The position numbers and the translations under genes were made by a program. The notes under the pieces were generated by a model. It was given only the letters and a program-made list of their open reading frames with translations, was not told the origin of the DNA and ran no database searches. This document shows, in pieces, positions 46,572 through 52,085 of a DNA stretch of 52,085 nt. Source of the stretch: a virus. The first letter of the stretch is position 1. Each line of letters begins with the position of its first letter. The stretch spans positions 1 to 52,085 of IMG/VR virus record IMGVR_UViG_3300047446_000276; one strand, written 5' to 3'.

Positions 46572-46617
46572 GTAACCTCCAGAGGTTACATCTCGAAAAG
46601 TAACCTGATTGGGTTAC
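46572..46617. promoter_or_regulatory. Two 18-bp dyads GTAACC-N6-GGTTAC
   Basis: Copy 1 is 46572-46589, gtaacc-tccaga-ggttac, which is also a near-perfect 18-bp palindrome (gtaacctc-ca-gaggttac). Copy 2 is 46600-46617, gtaacc-tgattg-ggttac. Starts are 28 bp apart. They lie between the methyltransferase stop and the next gene, and may be operators for a dimeric protein. Confidence 0.6.
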
Positions 46618-46629
46618 AGGGATATCGCC

Positions 46630-46833
46630 ATGCCTGAATCGCCAAGCGCTCAGCACCAGGTGCGAGCAACCATCATCAGTCCCTCGGAAGGCAGCACGGT
46701 GATCAGCTTTCGCCATCTGCCTTTCGAGCCAGTAACGCCAGCACAGGCCCGCGACATAGGCCGCCAAATCATCCAAGCCGCCAACGCCGCCGACCAGGGC
46801 GAAGTGGGCACGTATCCGCAGGAGGGGTTATGA
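46630..46833 (+). CDS. Hypothetical early protein (67 aa)
   Basis: A 67-aa protein: a beta-like half with V-R-A-T-I-I-S-P and V-I-S-F-R-H-L, then a helix A-R-D-I-G-R-Q-I-I-Q-A-A. I do not recognise it. ATG 46630 lies 12 bp behind the second GTAACC dyad, so binding there would affect this gene and the next, which overlaps by 4 nt. Confidence 0.65.
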   Translation: MPESPSAQHQVRATIISPSEGSTVISFRHLPFEPVTPAQARDIGRQIIQAANAADQGEVGTYPQEGL

Positions 46834-47444
46834 GTCAGGAATGGAAATTGGTTCCGGTCGAGCCGACCGAGAACATGGTCATAAACGGATTCGAATCGGT
46901 TCCAGATGAGGGCTTCACCGATGAGGAAGTCTGGGAGCGTTACCAAGATATGAGCGGCTGCCAACAAGCGGCGTTCCGTGCAAAGCTGTGCTGGGCCGCC
47001 ATGCTCGCGTCCGCGCCATTACCGGCCGCCAACGTAGACCCGGCGGTTGTCGGCCACTTCTATGAAGGCGACGTCACGGGTGATCAGTTCAGCAAGCTGA
47101 GCCTCAGGCACTACTATCGAAGGCATGGTGCCGCTGAGCACGAATACATTCAGCCGGTTGCCTTGATCAGGCAGGAAGACCACCGCACGCACATGATTCG
47201 CCTGCAGGCCGAGAACGCCGCACTCCAGCAGCGCCTGACCATCGCCGATCAGCGGATAGATGATCTGACCACGCTGGCGAAACAGGCCTACATGGAAGGC
47301 TGGGAACTAGGATGGGTCGAGCGCCACACCGACGCCAACAATGAAAAGCGCGTCTCGCCCTGGGCGCCGCCGAGGAACGTCATGGAGAGGGAGTGGCTGA
47401 CCTCGGAAGCTTATACGGAGCTCAAAGGAATTTCTAAGAAGTAA
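46830..47444 (+). CDS. Hypothetical phage protein with coiled coil (204 aa)
   Basis: A 204-aa early protein. The N-terminal W-K-L-V-P-V-E-P-T-E-N-M resembles the start found in many phage early proteins; W-A-A-M-L-A-S-A-P-L follows (about 55-65), and about 120-155 is a coiled coil with E-N-A-A-L-Q-Q-R-L. The start overlaps the preceding stop (ATGA). Function unknown. Confidence 0.78.
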   Translation: MSQEWKLVPVEPTENMVINGFESVPDEGFTDEEVWERYQDMSGCQQAAFRAKLCWAAMLASAPLPAANVDPAVVGHFYEGDVTGDQFSKLSLRHYYRRHGAAEHEYIQPVALIRQEDHRTHMIRLQAENAALQQRLTIADQRIDDLTTLAKQAYMEGWELGWVERHTDANNEKRVSPWAPPRNVMEREWLTSEAYTELKGISKK

Positions 47445-47673
47445 GCGGATCATCAGGGGGTCGAGCATCGAGCACCGGCATCGGATCGATGCGAATGCCC
47501 GCAACGGCAGTCATCCAGGCTTCATAGGCCGAGCTCTGGAGAGCGAGAGCTTCATCCCACCGGTTGCCTGAGAGCTCACCAGCCACGACTAACATCATCA
47601 ATTTGGTTGTCGCAGCATCTAATTCCACGAGAAGTAGATGTGAGTGGAAACGAAAATCCTCATTGGGATTCAT
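47434..47673 (-). CDS. Hypothetical minus-strand protein (79 aa)
   Basis: A 79-aa protein starting M-N-P-N-E-D-F-R-F-H-S-H-L-L-L-V-E-L-D-A-A-T-T. A helical middle includes L-M-M-L-V-V-A-G-E-L. I know similar small Pseudomonas proteins but no function. Its 3' end overlaps the preceding plus-strand gene by 11 bp. The ~80 bp before its start hold an AT-rich 7-bp dyad (ctataca ... tgtatag, 47753-47778) that could regulate it. The remaining gap to 47891 holds no gene I can support. Confidence 0.6.
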   Translation of the reverse strand: MNPNEDFRFHSHLLLVELDAATTKLMMLVVAGELSGNRWDEALALQSSAYEAWMTAVAGIRIDPMPVLDARPPDDPLTS

Positions 47674-47890
47674 GATAATTCTCGGTGTTTGGCATAGCTG
47701 ATAAGCGTGCAGTCTCACGCCGGTTTCACCCTTCATCAGTATGGCGCAAAACCTATACATAGACATTTTTTTGTATAGAAATCTTGGGCAGATGGCGCCA
47801 CAAAGCGCGCCCTCAACTCTCACTTCTTTTCACATTCATGCCGGTACCCCTATCCCAGTTGCCTGCTGCGTATGCGGCGAGGAGATCAAT

Positions 47891-48538
47891 GTGTCCGCAA
47901 TAAAAGAACGACCGATCCTGTTCTCGGCGCCGATGGTGCGTGCCATCCAGGAAGGCCGGAAGACAATCACGCGGCGGACGGTGAAGGTTCAGCCGCGATC
48001 AAGGGCCGATATCGGCAGCTATGGTCTGGGCCAGCCTTTCATTCGCAACCCTGACGTGACGAAGCCAAATCCAGAATGCCCATACGGCAGACCCGGCGAC
48101 CGGCTTTGGCTGCGCGAGACGCATTTCATCAATGACTATCGCGAGGCAAACGTGCCTGAGGCAGAACGCGCGGAGACGGAGATCGTCTACCGAGCCGATC
48201 CACTGCCGTGCTGGGAGGGTGAAGAAAGCGAAATCAGGTGGCGGCCCAGCATCTTTATGCCTCGCTGGGCGTGCCGCATCCTGCTGGAGATCACCGACGT
48301 ACGCGTCGAGCGGCTGCAGGACATCAGCGATGCGCAAATCGAAGCCGAGGGCATCGATCTCGATGCGCTAGCCGACGGGCAGGAACGGTATGACATGTGT
48401 CATGCGGGCTCAGGCGCTGGCGCCAGGCCTACGCTGCTGAGCGCTTGGCGCGACCTGTGGCAATCCATCAACGGCCCTGAGTCTTGGGACGCTAATCCAT
48501 GGGTCTGGTGCGTTTCTTTTCGAAGGGTAGAGCAATGA
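47891..48538 (+). CDS. ASCH/PUA-like phage protein (215 aa)
   Basis: A 215-aa protein of a family that is common in siphophages: [11 protein letters not shown] and [32 protein letters not shown], and N-P-W-V-W at the end. The fold resembles ASCH RNA-binding domains. The start is GTG 47891, with GAGGAG 6 bases before it; the frame is open further upstream to 47741 but that part does not match the family. Confidence 0.85.
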   Translation: MSAIKERPILFSAPMVRAIQEGRKTITRRTVKVQPRSRADIGSYGLGQPFIRNPDVTKPNPECPYGRPGDRLWLRETHFINDYREANVPEAERAETEIVYRADPLPCWEGEESEIRWRPSIFMPRWACRILLEITDVRVERLQDISDAQIEAEGIDLDALADGQERYDMCHAGSGAGARPTLLSAWRDLWQSINGPESWDANPWVWCVSFRRVEQ

Positions 48539-49092
48539 AGCCGTGCCCTTCATTTCCCGGATACTCAGCAACAGATGACGGCCGGGTGTTTTCTCACCGT
48601 CGTCGGGGTAAAGGAACTCAGCGAGGATCAGTTTCAACCATTGATCTTGACTTCATGTATGAACTTGCACAGCAGACTACTAGCAAGGGCTACAGGACGG
48701 CTTCGATCATGCTGCCGACCGGGAAGTCTCGGCCCGTAGGTGTTCACCAGCTAGTGGCGGATGCTTTTCACGGGCCATGCCCCCATGGCCTAGTAGTTCG
48801 CCATTTGAACGGCGTGCCGTCGGACAACTCCCCCGAAAACCTGAAATACGGCACCAATGCTGAAAATGCCGAGGATCGAAAACGACACGGTACCTACCTC
48901 GGCGGGAGCAATCACCACAGTGCCAAATTGACTGGTAGCCAGGCGGTGGCGATTCGTACGGGGCGAAGACGCGGCGCGCGCGTTAAGGATCTTGCGGCCG
49001 AGTTTGGCGTGAGCGTAGCTACCATCGAATCCATTATTTACAACCGGAGCTATTTGGCGCCCGGCGTCGAATTCAAGCGGGTGACAGGATGA
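48535..49092 (+). CDS. Homing-type HNH endonuclease (NUMOD4-HNH-HTH)
   Basis: A 185-aa protein. The N-terminal [13 protein letters not shown] matches NUMOD4; the middle [18 protein letters not shown] and [10 protein letters not shown] matches HNH_3; the C-terminus has a helix-turn-helix ([14 protein letters not shown]). This is the layout of free-standing phage homing nucleases. ATG 48535 overlaps the previous stop by 4 nt. It would cut cognate phages lacking it and spread. Confidence 0.88.
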   Translation: MKPCPSFPGYSATDDGRVFSHRRRGKGTQRGSVSTIDLDFMYELAQQTTSKGYRTASIMLPTGKSRPVGVHQLVADAFHGPCPHGLVVRHLNGVPSDNSPENLKYGTNAENAEDRKRHGTYLGGSNHHSAKLTGSQAVAIRTGRRRGARVKDLAAEFGVSVATIESIIYNRSYLAPGVEFKRVTG

Positions 49093-49110
49093 CCACAGGC
49101 CCGCGGTAAT

Positions 49111-49386
49111 TCATCCGGCCTGATTTACATGCGCTTTCATTGCCTGTTCCGCCATATACAAGGACCAAGTTACCGCCGTTTGATGGTCCTTATGGAGCGT
49201 GCCATAGCACTCTTCGAAAATGCGATCGCCATTGTTCGCGTATACACCGATGAAAATCATCGTCACCCCGTCAGAGAGTTTGACCTGAACGTCCACTTGG
49301 ACCCCCGACCATACGATCACAGAGTGGCGAAAAGGGCTGAGTTCGCTGCTCGCCCACTGTTTAAATTTCGGTCCTCGAAGTCGCAT
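49111..49386 (-). CDS. Hypothetical minus-strand protein (91 aa)
   Basis: A 91-aa protein with an alternating beta-like middle (V-D-V-Q-V-K-L-S-D-G-V-T-M-I-F-I-G-V-Y) and helix A-V-T-W-S-L-Y-M-A-E-Q-A. No family recognised. A perfect GGAGG lies 5 bases before ATG 49386, so it is very likely translated. It is opposite to the operon direction. Confidence 0.7.
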   Translation of the reverse strand: MRLRGPKFKQWASSELSPFRHSVIVWSGVQVDVQVKLSDGVTMIFIGVYANNGDRIFEECYGTLHKDHQTAVTWSLYMAEQAMKAHVNQAG

Positions 49387-49505
49387 ATAACCTCCTGTCT
49401 GTCGAAAGACCGTAGGACATACAAAGGACTCATGCCAGCCAAGTCGACAGCTGGCTACCGGTTAAACCCGAAGCGGTAACTGCCCCCTTCCCCATCTATC
49501 CACAT

Positions 49506-49522
49506 GCCTGCCGGTGTACGGC
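49506..49522 (+). repeat. 17-bp direct repeat flanking the excalibur gene, copy 1
   Basis: gcctgccggtgtacggc here matches gcctgccggtgttcggc at 49896-49912 with one mismatch. It ends 5 bp before the excalibur gene. Confidence 0.6.
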
Positions 49523-49526
49523 ATGC

Positions 49527-49826
49527 CTACTTGCACCACTGCGACTCACAAGGGACGCCGTCTCCATCACCGTCCATTTCGGTCCCAGGACAGTTTTGCA
49601 AGAAGCTCTTTGCTTCGGCGCAGGACGTCATCTGCGAACAATACTTGCGCCCGTCGCATTTGAAAGTGATCGCTGTTGGCTTGGCGCCCAGCTGCAAGAC
49701 AGGTGCAGCTTGCGGCGTAGCACTCAACGGCGCCATGTAATCACCGGTCCAGCGCTTGATGACTGGCGAAGTCGAGACTACAAATCCGGCCACGACTATC
49801 AGAAAAACCCAAAGAATCCGTTTCAT
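49527..49826 (-). CDS. Excalibur calcium-binding domain protein
   Basis: A 99-aa exported or membrane-anchored protein. Residues 3-20 are hydrophobic (I-L-W-V-F-L-I-V-V-A-G-F-V-V). The C-terminus is an excalibur domain: F-K-C-D-G-R-K-Y-C-S-Q-M, C-A-E-A, and D-G-D-G-D-G-V-P-C-E, the calcium-loop with paired Cys. GGAGTGATGA precedes ATG 49826. Its minus orientation and the flanking 17-bp repeats suggest an inserted cargo gene. Confidence 0.85.
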   Translation of the reverse strand: MKRILWVFLIVVAGFVVSTSPVIKRWTGDYMAPLSATPQAAPVLQLGAKPTAITFKCDGRKYCSQMTSCAEAKSFLQNCPGTEMDGDGDGVPCESQWCK

Positions 49827-49895
49827 TCATCACTCCATGTTGGGCGCTCATTCTCTCGTCGGGCGACCCACAACGCAAACTTCCCATATCACAGA

Positions 49896-49912
49896 GCCTG
49901 CCGGTGTTCGGC
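49896..49912 (+). repeat. 17-bp direct repeat flanking the excalibur gene, copy 2
   Basis: One mismatch to 49506-49522, distance 390 bp. It lies upstream of the ribosome binding site of the Ea22-like gene. Confidence 0.6.
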
Positions 49913-49927
49913 GGGCGAGGTATCGCT

Positions 49928-50743
49928 ATGTCTGTAGACAATCTTCAAGCATTGAAAGAGCTGGCTGAGGCTGCTCCACCTGGCCCGTGGATAAACGAAA
50001 ACGACTCCCTGTACTTCAAAGATGACGGCTATACGCGGCACCTGCTGGATGCTGATTCAGGTAGCGATGTCGAGGAAGGCTCCTATTACGCAGCGCTCAA
50101 GTTCATTGCAGCCGCCAACCCTGCCGCAGTGTCGGAGATGATTAAAGAAGTAGAGCGCGGCCAGCGTATGCTCGTTGCTGCATGCCAAGACCTTGGCGCA
50201 ATCGGCGAAGCTCTAGGCGCTGACATGGACGACGACGGAGACGCATTGCTTGGGATGGTCAACGACCTGAAACAGAATTATCTGGCTGCCAGAGACAGGA
50301 AGAATTCGATCACGGCCTTGAAGGCTGAAAACAAAGCATTACAAGAAGATCTGGTCACGTTCAAAGGAGGGATATCAGCTCTTGGTGAGGCATGCAAGAA
50401 GCTCACATTCTGCGCACGCACCTCTGGGGGGATCGCTGGTCCTGATACTGGTCTGATGGAGGCTTGCGACTCTGCAGAGAAAGCTCTATCGCTTGTTGGT
50501 GTGTCGCGTGCAATCGACTACATCGAGGGCCTCAAGTCCGAGAATGAGGCGCTGCGTAAGGACGCGGAGCGGTATCGGTGGACAAGCATCGAAGGCAACT
50601 GGGTTGCTCGCATGTTCGGCAAGTGGCGCGCTCACGTCGGCGAGTATGGCGATGCTTCGCCTACTGACTGGTACGCAACTCGCGAAGAGGCCATTGACGC
50701 CGCAATGGCTCATGAAGCAACCCAGCCACTCAACCCCGCATAG
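49928..50743 (+). CDS. Ea22-like phage protein (271 aa)
   Basis: A 271-aa protein with the Ead/Ea22 layout: an N-terminal L-K-E-L-A-E-A-A-P-P-G-P-W, then F-I-A-A-A-N-P-A-A-V, and a long coiled coil with two A-L-K-A-E-N-K-A-L-Q type segments (about 125-150 and 205-225) and a C-terminal W-Y-A-T-R-E-E-A. GAGG lies 7 bases before ATG 49928. In lambdoid phages such genes occur between xis and the early-left region; function is unclear. Confidence 0.85.
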   Translation: MSVDNLQALKELAEAAPPGPWINENDSLYFKDDGYTRHLLDADSGSDVEEGSYYAALKFIAAANPAAVSEMIKEVERGQRMLVAACQDLGAIGEALGADMDDDGDALLGMVNDLKQNYLAARDRKNSITALKAENKALQEDLVTFKGGISALGEACKKLTFCARTSGGIAGPDTGLMEACDSAEKALSLVGVSRAIDYIEGLKSENEALRKDAERYRWTSIEGNWVARMFGKWRAHVGEYGDASPTDWYATREEAIDAAMAHEATQPLNPA

Positions 50744-50760
50744 ACCCCCCGAGGTATCCA

Positions 50761-50973
50761 ATGAAGCGCGAACTGATCAAGATCAGCGAGTTTCAACGCC
50801 GGCGCTGGGGCGAGAACGGCACACCGCCCTGCCCCCAGGCAATCCGCAACTACATCCGAGACGGCAAGCTTCCGGGCGAGCAGATCGGGAAACTTTGGTA
50901 TATCGACTGGGCCGCTTTCAACAAGTCGGCCGGCAACGAACTCGTCGCGATGGTATTGAAAGGAGCTGCATGA
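50761..50973 (+). CDS. xis: Excisionase
   Basis: A 70-aa winged-helix protein: I-S-E-F-Q-R-R-R-W, P-Q-A-I-R-N-Y-I-R-D-G-K-L-P-G-E-Q-I-G-K-L-W-Y-I-D-W, the typical phage Xis pattern. It directs integrase towards excision. Its stop overlaps the integrase start (ATGA). GAGGTATCCA precedes ATG 50761. Confidence 0.88.
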   Translation: MKRELIKISEFQRRRWGENGTPPCPQAIRNYIRDGKLPGEQIGKLWYIDWAAFNKSAGNELVAMVLKGAA

Positions 50974-52085
50974 TGGTCCCACGGCCGCGCAACAAGTCGA
51001 ACAAAGGCTTGCCGCAGAACCTGTACCTGGACGACCGGCGCGGCACGTACCGGTACCGGAGACCCACGGATGGGAAGTGGTTCCAGTTCGGGACCGACCG
51101 GGTGAAGGCGGTAGACGCGGCGAAGCAGCTGAACCTGGCATTCATGCAGGGCGCCGACCTGGTTGGTGCTGTGCTGGGCGAATCACCTGAGCTGTTCACC
51201 ACGTTCCTCGATGACTACGAACAGAAAGTGCTGCCGCCGCGCGAGCTCTCCAAAGGGACACTCGGGCTGTATGCCGTGCACTTTCGCCGGTTCCGCAAGC
51301 AGTTCGAAGGGAAAGCAGTGGATCAGATATCGATCCGCATGGTGGCCGAGATGCTGGACGGGGCGACGCCGCGGACTGCCAACCAGTGCCGGGCGCTGCT
51401 GATCGACATCTTCAATCACGCCGCCGCCAAGGGCCTGTGTCCGGACAACCCGGCGACCAGCACCATCAGCCGTATCGAGAAAAAGACCCGCAAGCGCCAC
51501 ACGGTCGAGGGACTCAAGGCCATACGCGAGAAATCACCTGTTTGGCTGCAGAATGCCATCGACCTGGCACTGATCACTGCGCAGCGCCGCACCGACATCG
51601 TCGCGATGAAGTTCGAGGACGTGAAGGATGGCTTCCTGTACGTGGTCCAGCAGAAAACGGCCAAGGCCAGCGACGCCGCATGGATTCGGTTCAGGGTCAC
51701 GCCGCAGCTGCAGCGAGTCATCAGCAAGTGCCGCGACAACATCGCCTCGCCATTCCTGGTGCACCGCCGGCCAGATCGTAAAAAGCAGAAGCAGGCGGAA
51801 ACGAAAGAGCACTGGACCAAGATCGAGGAACGCTACCTGACCCGGGCGTTCAAGGAGGCCAGAGAGACGGCGGATTGTTACAAGGGCTGGAAGGAAGAAG
51901 AGATGCCGGGCTTCCACGAAGTCAGGGCGCTGTCGCTGCACCTGTACAAGAAAGCCGGAAAGGATGGGCAGAGGATCGCGGGGCACGCCAGCGAGGAGAT
52001 GACGAAAAACTATCAAAAGGAGCATGCCGAGGTGGTTTGGTCAGACGCCGTTCCGGACCTCGATATCAGCGAAATCGCAGGATAG
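50970..52085 (+). CDS. int: Prophage integrase (lambda-type tyrosine recombinase)
   Basis: A 371-aa integrase. The N-terminus has an arm-binding region (N-L-Y-L-D-D-R-R-G-T-Y-R-Y-R-R-P), the core domain covers about 75-165, and the catalytic domain has Arg206 in T-A-Q-R-R-T-D, Lys229, His316/Arg319 in F-H-E-V-R, His339 in G-H-A-S and Tyr348 in K-N-Y-Q-K. It ends at the last base of the window, so the adjoining attachment site is outside. It is coupled to xis by a 4-nt overlap. Confidence 0.93.
   Translation: MMVPRPRNKSNKGLPQNLYLDDRRGTYRYRRPTDGKWFQFGTDRVKAVDAAKQLNLAFMQGADLVGAVLGESPELFTTFLDDYEQKVLPPRELSKGTLGLYAVHFRRFRKQFEGKAVDQISIRMVAEMLDGATPRTANQCRALLIDIFNHAAAKGLCPDNPATSTISRIEKKTRKRHTVEGLKAIREKSPVWLQNAIDLALITAQRRTDIVAMKFEDVKDGFLYVVQQKTAKASDAAWIRFRVTPQLQRVISKCRDNIASPFLVHRRPDRKKQKQAETKEHWTKIEERYLTRAFKEARETADCYKGWKEEEMPGFHEVRALSLHLYKKAGKDGQRIAGHASEEMTKNYQKEHAEVVWSDAVPDLDISEIAG

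Noticed and set aside
1-52085. CRISPR arrays, insertion sequences and RNA genes
   Set aside because: No regularly spaced repeats with spacers, no transposase gene and no tRNA cloverleaf were recognised by eye. A tRNA and covariance-model scan would be decisive.
52060-52085. Attachment site at the right end
   Set aside because: The window stops at the integrase stop codon and no repeat of its last bases could be traced at the left end, so no att site is called.

Overview
The window is one essentially complete temperate-phage genome (a lambda/HK97-like siphovirus prophage) from a Pseudomonas host. The host assignment is from recall of protein families: DUF1654, DUF1652, DUF6434 and DUF6173 are typically pseudomonad, and the base composition is GC-rich. 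The integrase stop codon is the last base of the window, so the attachment site beside it is not visible. No tRNA, rRNA or CRISPR was seen.

Layout, left to right. (1) 1-2114: a block at the far end of the late operon with a LexA box driving a small gene and a UmuD'-like protein, two small unknown genes and a stand-alone response-regulator receiver; it may be phage cargo or flanking host DNA. (2) 2088-30060, almost all minus strand: the late operon, transcribed right to left. It runs from a candidate Q antiterminator (29497-30060), late promoter and terminator, through holin and a first spanin pair, HNH nuclease, terminase, portal, head protease, capsid, connectors, tail tube, the G/GT frameshift chaperones, tape measure, lambda M-L-K-I-J homologues and tail-tip accessories, to the endolysin and a second, nested spanin pair. 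(3) 30064-36858, minus strand: early right operon with a CII-like regulator, Rha/KilA-C protein, replication initiator with iteron-like repeats, DnaB helicase, NinX, YbcO and VRR-NUC nucleases, and an internal tyrosine recombinase. (4) 36859-39901: immunity region with Cro, divergent CI (S24) repressor, a HipA-like kinase plus DUF3037 pair behind CI, and a LexA-controlled DUF1654 gene. (5) 39954-52085, plus strand: early left operon from a strong promoter, with a structured leader, TerB-like and small proteins, an unusual C5 DNA methyltransferase, an ASCH-like protein, a homing-type HNH nuclease, an Ea22-like protein, excisionase and integrase. Seven short minus-strand genes are embedded in this plus-strand operon.

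How it works together (inference from lambda). CI holds the two early promoters, which share an AATAAAGG motif. Induction releases replication and Q-like functions. Q then reads late transcription through several rho-independent terminators that sit between late genes. The candidate undescribed parts are the HipA-like/DUF3037 pair inside the immunity segment, the SOS-responsive cargo at two loci, the repeat-bearing methyltransferase with paired GTAACC-N6-GGTTAC dyads behind it, and the doubled spanin sets at opposite ends of the late operon.
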